Positions 22,635 to 31,600 of a stretch of 64,000 nt of DNA are shown here, in pieces. Under the pieces are notes generated by a model. That model saw only the letters and a list, made by a program, of their open reading frames with translations, was not told the origin of the DNA and made no database searches. Both the position numbers and the translations under genes were made by a program. The DNA lies in assembly GCA_051530055.1 (NCBI GenBank), contig CM121342.1, forward strand, positions 15,066,001-15,130,000, given 5' to 3'. How positions within the stretch are numbered: position 1 is the stretch's first letter; each line of letters begins with the position of its first letter. This stretch comes from Neoechinorhynchus agilis (Eukaryota; Acanthocephala).

Positions 22635-22929
22635 GGTATTTTTCGCTTCTGAGCGGCGAAGCGAAAATTCCCAGATTTGGTAGGGTGCGGATTAGTGGTT
22701 TTATGCAGATGAGAGATGAGTGGAGGCAGGGATGAGAGGGGTTTAGGAGGAGTTAGTTTACGAGGCGAGGGATGCTTAATATAGTCATTGAAGGATGGTA
22801 GGGCTGGGTGCTTTTTACTGGAAAATCGAGGTACAGTAGCGAAAGTGGAAGGTTTTGATGGGACTAACGTTGAAACGTAATCGTAGAAGGATGGAAGGGG
22901 TTTATGGTTTTTTCTAGCAGTACGGGGTG

Positions 22930-23601
22930 CTAGAGAGGAGATGGGGGATTTAGATGAGGCCGAGGAGGAGGGGGGTTCGGCTTTAATGGTGGAGCAGAGT
23001 GAGACTTAGAGTGCAGGGACGAGGGAAGAGGGTTATGCGGGATGATATGAACGGAATTAAGGAAGGGAGAAGATTGTTGAGAAGTCGAATTTGAGTGTGG
23101 AGAGGAGTCTTGGAGGGCGCCGACACCTAAGGTTGGGTGGACAGTATTTAAAGAGTGAAGCGAGGGAGAAGAGGAGGTTTGGGATGGGGAAACTGAAGGT
23201 GGAAGAGGGTGGGGATTAGGGGTTTGGGAAGGGGTTTGGGACTGGTTTTTATTGGGAAGCGGGGATCGGAGAACACGGTTTGAGCTAGGCGGCAATACAG
23301 AAACCGCAAATGAATTTACTGCCTGCTGTCCAAGTACTTGAGACAAATATTTGGGTTTAACCTGACAATCGTCCATGCCACAGGGGACGAGCTTGGTGGT
23401 TGGACGCTTTGGCCTCGGCATTGATTGCAAGTGTTTGTGACGGACGAAAGAGAAAACGTTGTCAAGAGAGAACGTAGACGAGAGGGAGAACTTAGAATTG
23501 CCGAGAGAGAACCTTTGGGTTGAAGATAGAGAGAACCGTTGAGTTGACGAGAGAGAGAACGATTGAGTTGATGAGAGAGAACGTTGAACGATTGAGTTCA
23601 C
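22930..23601 (-). CDS. LINE A ORF1 protein with N-terminal repeats
   Basis: 223 residues. The N-terminus is a run of short repeats (SLSSTQRFSL repeated about four times) produced by the DNA repeat at 23455-23620. A short basic segment with CGMDDCQVK follows, and then a long Pro/Ser-rich low-complexity tail. No zinc knuckle or coiled coil is visible. Its place upstream of an endonuclease-RT ORF in the same orientation makes it the likely ORF1. Confidence 0.6.
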   Translation of the reverse strand: MNSIVQRSLSSTQSFSLSSTQRFSLSSTQRFSLGNSKFSLSSTFSLDNVFSFVRHKHLQSMPRPKRPTTKLVPCGMDDCQVKPKYLSQVLGQQAVNSFAVSVLPPSSNRVLRSPLPNKNQSQTPSQTPNPHPLPPSVSPSQTSSSPSLHSLNTVHPTLGVGALQDSSPHSNSTSQQSSPFLNSVHIIPHNPLPSSLHSKSHSAPPLKPNPPPPRPHLNPPSPL

Positions 23602-23620
23602 GAGAGAGAGGACGTTGATT
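23455..23620 (+). repeat. Degenerate tandem repeat rich in GAGAGAGAAC
   Basis: About eight imperfect units of the type GAGAGAGAACGTTGA spaced 14-30 nt apart. On the minus strand they encode the SLSSTQRFSL repeats of LINE A ORF1. Confidence 0.7.
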
Positions 23621-25282
23621 GAGTTGTAAAATGTTTCACGTCTGCTATTGTGGTCGAAATCTCATCAAATGTTGGTATTTGGTATACCAAATCCTGCAGA
23701 TATTTGTTGATTGTCATCCGGCAATCTCCACATATTCTGATTAGTCCGTTCTTCTTCACGACCACGATTGGACTAACCCATTCAGGCATACTATCATATT
23801 CAACCTTTTCTACCACTCATGGCATCATCAATCGTTCGATTTCCTTCTTGAGCGGTTCCTGGAACGCTAGTGGAACACGCCTCGCTTGAAATCTGCCCGG
23901 TATCACATCTTTACTCAGTTTGAAATCCATCTCGATACCTTTCACTGTCGAATCATTTTTTTCGAACACCTTTGGGTATTTCTGCATCATTTGTTCAATC
24001 GAAACGTCTAACCCAACTGCTTCGACCTGCTTGATGCATACTTCCTCTGGCAATATTATTTCAAAATGCTTTGCACCACGAGAGTCCGAACAAACATTTG
24101 CTGCTTTGATATACAATCTGTGCTTTAAGCTTTTTCCGTTTGTTCTTCATGCCCACCATAACATCGCATATTCCCATACTGTCGACTTCCCCTCCTCCAA
24201 ACGACATTAATCTCTTACCTTCTTGAAGGGTCGGTTTTCCGATTGCCTTCCAAACTGTGCGGTTGATCACGCCAACCTCTGCACCCGTGTCGAATTGAAT
24301 TTTAATCTTCATCCCATTCAACAACACTTCGATTTCCGCTCTCTTTCCACTTCTATCTGATTGCACCATATCGACCTCGAATCGCTAGTCTCCATCATCA
24401 TCAGTTTCGACCACTGAAACTTGCCCCAACCTGTTGCATTTGTAGCATTTCACATCGGTGGCAGGACATCTTCTATCGACATGCTTATACCCACATTTTC
24501 GACACTTTGAACCATCATCTTCGTTTCTTGAGAATCTCCGACGCTGCTTAAATCCTCTTCTGAATGCTCTCATTTAATTTATAAACTTCTCCGACGATTT
24601 CACCTTTATTCGCAGAAAGCAATTTCTGCGCCTGTTCATTCGCCTCCATCATTTCCGCAATCTCCAGCAATTTCGATAAATCCATATTCGGCATCTGCAG
24701 CAGTTCGGTGTCCAGCATTCGGGGTGTTCAATATCACGAGATCTTCTATTCTATCGTCTAAGGCCGTTCTTTCATCGACGGTCTTCTCAGAAAAAAACTT
24801 GCAACCCCTGGCTGCTCCCCTTAACTCTGTTACCCATTCCGCGTGTGATTGATTGTCCTGCTTAGGCATCGAATTAAACTCATATCGTGCCATAATTTCT
24901 GGTTTCTCATTTTCATAATGCTTGGCCAGTAGCTGGACAATCTCTTTGAAAGACAATGTTTCCATATCCTGAGGTGCTGTTAGTTTCTTTAGATTTTTAA
25001 AGGCTTTCGCACCCATCCATGCTAATATGCTCGATTTTTTACTTTTTTTTCCTCATAGACCCAATTGGATTTTAGATATTTTTCTACTTGTTCGACGTAT
25101 TCATGCCACTCTCGGCTTTCTTTATTATAGCCATGGAACACTGGGATGGATCTTACCTCGATGCTCTTTTTCTCGTTGACCATCAATTTTAACAGTTGCG
25201 TCATCACTTCCCCCTGCTGCTTCTGTTGAGCCATCATCACTTTCATCAGGTCCTTGAGCTCCATCCCACCCTCGTCGCCACT

Positions 25283-25399
25283 TGATGCCGGCATGCTTCT
25301 ACTAACTCTATATTTTATTCTAAGTGTCAAACCACAATGTTCAAACGTACATGCACTGCACACTATCGATCGTACTATGCGTATCGCTGACGTCCTACC
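25283..25399 (-). repeat. 5' LTR remnant of the Gypsy fossil
   Basis: Matches the LTR remnant at 16905-17019 over about 115 bp. The true outer edge probably lies further right, near 25460, but there is no second copy to define it. Confidence 0.65.
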
Positions 25400-25599
25400 A
25401 CACTCTCGTTCGTCCAAACAAACAGTTCCGCACGGATGGATACTTTTCACTGGATGTGCAAATAAAATAATAGGAAACTATGCGATGGAAAATTCTTACA
25501 ATAAAGTCTGAAGCAATCAAGATTCTAAGGGTGTATAAATCAAAAGCGATCACAACTGGAACGTACAGAAATCTGCTAGTGAAGCTGCTTCGAATGAGA

Positions 25600-26110
25600 A
25601 TACGGTTTTGCTAGATTCCATCACTATGCTAAACTCAAACGATGATTCGTTGGAAACGAGTGGTGTTTTTAAAATATTGCGAATACTTCGACAATTATTA
25701 GGGACTTGGCAGCACCTTTAGAGGATATTCAGCCTGGAGTAATTTATGATTCTACAATTACTGTGGACGAATGTGATATTAGGGCTTCGATAAAACATAG
25801 CGATAGGAAACGCGTGAACGATTCACCTTCAGAAACTTCTAAGAAAGCTACGGTTGAACAAAAGGTTGAAGAAACATCTGAACGAGTAGGAAGAAGAGCA
25901 AAAGGAGGAACAAATAACTATAAGGATATAAGGTTGACACCAACACCATCACAATCAATCAAACCTACGATTCACTTCTGTATTGATACGCCTTCTCCCC
26001 CCCAAGCCCTTCATTCTTTGCCGATCTGAACTCGATGCATATTGTTATACACTCCTCCTTCAAGGATATAAATCGCATTATTTTGATTACTGCTATGCCG
26101 GCTGCCCCTA
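25600..26110 (+). repeat. Dispersed repeat, likely 5' region of a family-A-related element
   Basis: Shares NEDSLETSG-like (here NSNDDSLETSG), GDIQ/EDIQ, and KGGTNNYKDIR coding blocks with 44425-45180. It also shares a CAAGGATATAAATC promoter-like block with 45146 and 52815. Open frame 25706-26029 covers part of it. It has no recognised domain. It ends before the cadherin piece. Confidence 0.55.
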
Positions 26111-26391
26111 AATATAGAATTACGTAGATTTTGATTTCAGCTCAGTTTGGCGAGTATTTTTTGATTATCGCTTTTTGTGACTGATGACGAATGTTATAAT
26201 CTTACTTTTCTCCTTTAATAAATGGAATTTAATTTGAAATTACAAGAAAATCCAAGATTCCTATCAATCAATAAAGAAAACTTTATCGTCAGTATCTGGG
26301 AATTTTTTTGATCAGCGACAGCGTTGCATGCCTTAAAGTATGCAAAAATGTTGCCCGATAGTTCAATTTTTCATATTAATCGTTTCACGAA

Positions 26392-27102
26392 ATGAGTATT
26401 TATCTTCGTAAACGGATGGAGTCTGACCTATTCGATCTTAATAAAGATACAGGAGTTCTTCGTTCTAAACAACCATTGGATCGTAAGAACGCAGATAATC
26501 ACCAATTGGACATCATGATAAGTAACGCGAACTTTTCAAGGATAGAGCAGGCAAAGGTACACATCAAGGTGATGGACATAAACGACAATGCCCTAAAGTT
26601 TATTCGACCATCGCCAAATGAGACCATAAAGATTTATTTCTCCACTGGCTTTGTATGTGACATTCAAGTCTACGACGGTGAACTTGGTCAAAATGCTCTA
26701 GTCCATGTTAAACTCGATCCTCATCCTTACTTTGAACTGCGACAAAATTGTCTGTACTCAATTCGAGCTCCTGAAGGCGTTCATTCGATTCGATTAGTCG
26801 CTGGAGACATGGGAATTCCACCACGACAAACCAGCATTAATGTATTTTGTGAAATAGACTTATCTGAAGGAACTATTGGATACAGAAAAAGATCGTTTTC
26901 TTCGTATAACACATTCAAGACTTATGTCGCATGTATACTACTGACACTCATTGTAATTATATTAATGAGTATAACATCAGTTGGATGCATTAGGCATATG
27001 AATCCAGTCATGTTCGTACGAATGTGCACATCGAAGACTTATAAGACTCAAAATAGCGTGAGTTTTTCATCGGTTAGAAATAATAGAATGCATTTTGTTT
27101 AG
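26392..27102 (+). CDS. Cadherin-like C-terminal fragment with transmembrane segment
   Basis: 236 codons. DLNKDTGVL at residues 15-23 and the calcium-site motif DINDN at 62-66 are the hallmarks of a cadherin repeat (strand F/G and linker). A second, weak repeat follows, then a hydrophobic helix of about 24 residues (VACILLTLIVIILMSITSV) and a short basic tail of about 30 residues. An in-frame stop lies just upstream at 26377, so the rest of the ectodomain must come from upstream exons or has been lost. Transposon sequence occupies the region to 26.1 kb. It may be the last exons of a protocadherin-type adhesion protein, or a truncated duplicate. Confidence 0.65.
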   Translation: MSIYLRKRMESDLFDLNKDTGVLRSKQPLDRKNADNHQLDIMISNANFSRIEQAKVHIKVMDINDNALKFIRPSPNETIKIYFSTGFVCDIQVYDGELGQNALVHVKLDPHPYFELRQNCLYSIRAPEGVHSIRLVAGDMGIPPRQTSINVFCEIDLSEGTIGYRKRSFSSYNTFKTYVACILLTLIVIILMSITSVGCIRHMNPVMFVRMCTSKTYKTQNSVSFSSVRNNRMHFV

Positions 27103-28709
27103 ATGTCACCAATGATCAGTCCTGGCGAAAGTAACTCCGATAAAAATTCAATCACAACACTTCAGAAGTATTCCGTTGTATAAATGGTAAATGTTTTGAG
27201 GATGAAACTTGTAAGCTGTACAATATGAAATTGAGCCGTCTGAAGAGCGTGTTGGGTCGGAGTTTTCTTATTTTGTTCTTAAAAATGAGTATATAGTTTC
27301 TGTGTTGAAATTAACGATTATTTGATTCTTTAATACAGTTTCACGAGCGCAAGATAATCTGTTTAATGGAGAATGCAATTTAAAAAGAATTAAACAGTGC
27401 AATTAATAAACCGTTGTTAAATACATCCTAAGAAAATCTTGGGAAATATGTGAGTTTTCAAAACACACCGAACGGAATTAAAATTATTGAGATTGATTTC
27501 TTAAAGTGAATAAGAAAAATCATTACATAACTGTGAATGGCAAATCCAACAATCAAAACATACAGTAAAATCTTGATAAAAATTAGTTTTTTTTAATGTA
27601 CTCATTTTTATGCTATTTTACAACAATTTCAGATTGGCTTTTAAAGTCGAAAAACGAATGTAAAGGTAAAGAAAATAAAAATTACATGAATATTATTAAC
27701 GGTAAATTTTTGATCTTATTTACTTCACTTGCATTCCTCGTCATTGGAGATTGATTAGAGAAGCATCTTTTATCCCTTCTGATGTTATTGACGGTGGCAG
27801 ACTTGGAATACTGCAAAAAGATTCAAATAATATTTCGTCCAGGTATATTCGATAGTTCAATCTAAGGCGCAGGTTTTGAGCCACTTCGGCTTAAAAATCA
27901 CATTTTTTGCATTCGACGAAGATATCAATATTTAAAATCCTGCTAACTTTCAAGTGGATTCGCTTTGCTGACGTTTGAACGAAACCTGAAACTCAGATTC
28001 GAATTTCGATTATTTAAGCCGGAAAACATTGAACTTCTTGTTTGGGCGAGATAAGGTTTGAGAAATCCAAAGGGGTTTTGCAAGCGATTAAACCCCTGAT
28101 TTCGGATTTGGCACAAGGAGTACCAAGGAAAGATTTACATTTGTTGTTTGCGAAACAGGATTCTACTTCAATTTTAGAATGCTTCACATAGTAGAACCAC
28201 CATTTTTAGGAATGCCGGAAAAACATTTTGCGATAACAAAAATGATTATATCAAATATCGATGCGAAGAAACGGCAACTTTTGCATCACGTTGGGATGTG
28301 TGATGGGATATTCGCGACTTCGATCATAGGATAATTGTATAAATAAAACCGTGTTCAAGATTGTGATATGAAGTTAATAAAGACAATTGACGAAATCCAT
28401 AGAGGAGGTGAAAAAATGATAAAAGTTCATAGTGGTCAAGATCTTTTCACGGTAGTCTCTGTTCCAAGTGCAAATGAAAACGGTTGCTGTTAGCTTGGAA
28501 ACGACTGACGATTTGTTTTGTTCAGGTTGATTTGAAAGAGAAATTCATGTGTGGGGCAATAGGAAGACTACTATATTTGAACTGCTAATTGAAGAACTGT
28601 TCGATTAATTTTTAAATTTGTTCGAGGAGAATTTTTAAAAATGGTGTGGAATGAAAGGCAGTCATCTCATAAAAAGATTCCAAGAACGATTGTAGGCCAC
28701 TTTGTGTTA
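27103..28709. other. AT-rich intergenic region without genes
   Basis: No coding tract above background. Short phrases near 27715-27755 (TTATTTACTTCACTTGC) recur at about 28940-28960, so repeat sequence is spread through the region. Confidence 0.4.
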
Positions 28710-28815
28710 TACAAATAAGCATACAAACTAGTTTGTGTGTTAGTTTGTTGTACAAACAAGCATACAAATTAGTTTGTGAGTTAATTTATTGTACAAACAA
28801 AAGCAAATTTAAAAG
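28710..28815. repeat. 41-bp tandem repeat, about 2.5 units
   Basis: Units at 28710-28750 and 28751-28791, with a partial third. Each contains ACAAACTAGTTTGT or a one-base variant, itself a palindrome. The repeat is therefore both tandem and hairpin-forming. Confidence 0.75.
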
Positions 28816-28939
28816 TAGTTTTTTGTTCTACATTTGATCAAGAAACGATAGTTAAGATTAAACGCTTTCGGACATTATAATAAACTTTTAAGGATGAAAA
28901 TAGGTGGATTCACGTTCTAGTTTAGCAAATCTTAGATTT

Positions 28940-29600
28940 TTATTTTATTTACTTCACTTGCGTTCTCCGTCATTTGTGATCAAAGAAAATGTTAAAGCAG
29001 TTTGCATTAAAGTAAAGACAGTCTAAGTGAGGATATCCACATCAATACATTAAATTCAGCTCATGTCATCGTCCTGTGCCAACATTTCATAAATTTTAAA
29101 TCTTCTACTCGAATTCAACCTTTCCTTATTTGCTCTTCTTCTTGACTATTGAACACACCATTTTTCTTCTGAAAAACGATTTATGCTTCTGTTCTATTCA
29201 TCGGAGTTCATTCTTCTTCCTTTCCACCATTTCGCCAACTTTTGTCTTTATCCAACAAAATAAAAAATTTATGATCCTCGTGCCCCGTCGCCGCATTCTT
29301 AATGATATTTTACTTTTATCGGTCCACTGCGACATTTCCTCGAAGCTGTAAATCTCTTGTACTTTAACAAATTCCTCCTTTTTATCAACTTCTTAAACTC
29401 TCTTTTCCTAACCTTTTTGTCAACCTCGATTTTAACCCATTTTCACGTCACCGTTCGTGTTTCAGTTTTCCTTATTTAAAGGTTTTATTTTTAGCATCAT
29501 TTGTGATTGGAAAAAATGTTAGAGCATCAAGCGTTAAAGTTAAGACTCTCAAAGTGAGGATCTCCGCTTGAATACATTGAATTCTGCTCAAAAATGCATT
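28940..29600. repeat. Pair of diverged direct repeats of about 110 bp
   Basis: 28960-29062 and 29486-29593 align, with shared phrases CATTTGTGAT, AAAATGTTA, AGTGAGGAT, ATACATT and TTC(A/T)GCTCA. Identity is roughly 75 percent by eye. They may be parts of a longer dispersed repeat. ORFs in this area have no recognisable product. Confidence 0.5.
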
Positions 29601-30244
29601 AGCAACTACCACCGCCTTCTTATAACGCTTAAGGACGCATCATCCGATTTTTTTAATATTTGATCAAAAATGCACGAATTAATAACGTTTAATCTTCCAA
29701 AACTAAGCATTATTTACGGACATTACCAAAAAGTTTGGGTAGATTTAAATTATGTAGAGGTATTTTTAATCCCTTTAGCGAAGGTGCTATCATATGAAAC
29801 GATGAGATTCTTGACCTTTTTAACGTGATTTGAGTAATAAGTCTGCGAAACACCAAATACCAAAATCAAGGTACTGTGATCTTCGATTTGAATGTTGATG
29901 ATATTTGCTTTAAGAACGTTCATTTTTCTCTGAAACTCCAAATGAGTCAAGCGTTCAATTTTAAGAGTGGAACGATTGTTTTAGAGGGATTTCGACTTGT
30001 CAATGACACTATAAACTCGCGAGCTTTAATCTCGTATTTATTTTTAACCAAAAAATCTTTTATTGATTACCAAAAAGATCTACTTTGCAGTTATTACCCC
30101 CCCCCAAATTAAATGGGAATCATTTAAACTGTGGTCCGATCTGAAAACGAATCAAGAAATTATAGGTGAGTGCAGATTTTAAGCACTGCTTTCATGTCGG
30201 TTCTTATCTATTTGCGACAAACTAGACGAAAGTCGCTTAAACTA
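29601..30244. other. Intergenic stretch, nothing recognised
   Basis: Short overlapping ORFs on both strands (29750-29950 minus, 29876-30112 plus) are likely chance. No RNA gene seen. Confidence 0.35.
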
Positions 30245-30365
30245 TAATCAAGATTGAATTGTTCATGTTTGTATCTGGCGTAAAAATTAAAATAATTTAT
30301 TGGTTCCGATTGACTTCGAAGGCACAATCTCGTGTCTTTATCGAGGTCTAAAAACACATAAAAGG
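30245..30365. repeat. One-armed relative of foldback element type 1
   Basis: ATTGTTCATGTTT, then AATTTATTGGTTCCGA, then GCACAATCTCGTG and CTTTATCGAGG follow the order of the left arm at 465-551. The second arm is not present. Confidence 0.55.
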
Positions 30366-30559
30366 GATGATTAAATTCACACTGTACGTAGGATCAGTTT
30401 AAAGTCCGCTTTATTCCTCAGTCAATTGTTTCAACCTGACAAATGAATATGGCCTCCATTATAGCACGATCTCATTTGGATTCACTTCGCGCCAAAATGG
30501 TGACATTGTCGAACCAAAGTTGCGTAGCATGACGAGCAAATTAGTCGGCAACAAACCGC

Positions 30560-30628
30560 AAAAGGTGGGTGCGGATCGAACCCCGTACACTTCGAGTATT
30601 AGCAAACCCGCGGATCTGAGCTACATCC
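30560..30628 (-). repeat. tRNA-like sequence, likely SINE head or tRNA pseudogene
   Basis: The minus strand begins GGATGTAGCTCAGATCCG, with TAGCTCAG as a good A box, and has GGTTCGATCCG about 35 nt later as a perfect B box. The T stem pairs poorly and the anticodon arm is not convincing. A functional tRNA is therefore unlikely, but internal RNA polymerase III promoter elements are intact. Confidence 0.4.
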
Positions 30629-31111
30629 AGAAATGACCAGCTGTGCATGCTGTTTATATTGTCTCCATTTTAGATAACGACTGAAGAGGCAAGGAAAACC
30701 TTACGAAATATTTCTCAAATAAATGAGTATCGATAACACTGGGGACAGCATTCGCCAATGTACAATAGTAGAAATGTTTGTGGGAGATTTGATCATGTTC
30801 TCTGAGATGGTTATGGCGTTTCACAAAGTTAAATTAGTTACGACATGTTATCGAAATTCATTTGTGATCCAATCAATTTACCAATTATCAAGACCATCTA
30901 AAATATAATAAACAATTTATCTGAAAGGGACATGTGGGGTGGGTTAAATAAAATAATGTATCCAGAAAGGAAACATCGAAAAAAGGGAATATTATACCGT
31001 CTCCAGAGATTTGTTTCCACAAATTGTTTATGCAAATAACTCAAATATGTTGAAAATATCATGTATGAATATATCTGCTTTTCGAAGGTGCTGCTCGACT
31101 TTGTTTCAACG

Positions 31112-31468
31112 ATGATAACTTCTATGCATCGATTTATAACCATTTTGTTTATTCTTGCAAGCTTCAAAATTTCTCCTTATTTAAACGAAAAATCAAAACA
31201 AAGTAACATTTCAGAACAGTTGAATGTCGAAAACAATCCGAATGCTGAGGATTTTTATCTTTTGCTCATCTTAATATTCTCGATCCCAATCTTTGCATTT
31301 ATTTTATTTGCGATCGGAATTAACATTTTTTTGTAATCGAAGGTAAAATGAAAAGCAAAAGATCCACTAACTTAATGTTAACAATTTAGGACAGGAGATA
31401 CAGATAAGTATGAACTCGCTGATTGTGGAGTTGATTCAGGTTCGATCGGGGATCTTGGAATTTTGTAA
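31112..31468 (+). CDS. Small predicted single-pass membrane protein (two exons)
   Basis: Exon 1 31112-31332 begins MITSMHRFITILFILASF, a plausible signal peptide (start could also be 31124). It has a short polar ectodomain rich in Asn/Gln and a hydrophobic helix near YLLLILIFSIPIFAFILFA. Exon 2 31390-31468 gives a 25-residue acidic tail ending GSIGDLGIL. The proposed intron, 31333-31389, is 57 nt, GTAATC to TTTAG, which fits other intron sizes here. Without splicing the frame stops right after the helix. I recognise no family. An alternative frame, 31410-31595, is also open over exon 2. The family-C LINE starts about 130 bp downstream. Confidence 0.4.
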
Positions 31469-31600
31469 AGGAATTTCTAAAAAATTTAAAACCTTTTATC
31501 ATCGACAGTCTCGAAACTCAAAATGTGATGAAGCGCCTCTTACAATATCTTCCAAAAACGGTCTTGAAGAGGATTCCAAAAGGAGCCAGGAATAGCTGCT

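Larger units (their letters stand above)
19755..23625 (-). mobile_element. LINE family A, near full-length copy nested in the Gypsy RT
   Basis: ORF1 (23601-22930) and ORF2 (22634 to about 19825) on the minus strand. The plus strand is strikingly purine-rich because the coding strand is CT-rich. Gypsy RT sequence resumes on both sides. The hexamer ACAACT (minus strand) appears at both junctions, near 23620 and 19755, and may be the target-site duplication. The 5' end holds a GAGAGAAC-rich tandem repeat. Confidence 0.85.
16905..25460 (-). mobile_element. Gypsy-type LTR retrotransposon fossil, hosting nested LINEs
   Basis: Read right to left: LTR remnant, gag, CCHC knuckles (CRKCGYKHVDRRC), aspartic protease (FDTGAEVGVI), RT (VSPIVVVKKNG; active site YIDDIIITG), RNase H, and an integrase with a DNA-binding tail. 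It looks like a Mag/Metaviridae-type element, with the typical GGCGACGAGG just inside the 5' LTR. It is clearly broken in several places. A family-A LINE (19755-23625) sits inside the RT and an RTE-like tail (17036-17545) near the 3' LTR. Age is moderate: parts are well readable, but the LTR copies differ at many sites. Confidence 0.85.

Noticed and set aside
28710-28815. CRISPR array
   Set aside because: Adjacent tandem units without unique spacers in a eukaryotic context.
31410-31595. Separate gene in the other frame over exon 2 of the small membrane protein
   Set aside because: 61 codons with no motif; the spliced model explains the region slightly better, though it is not excluded.
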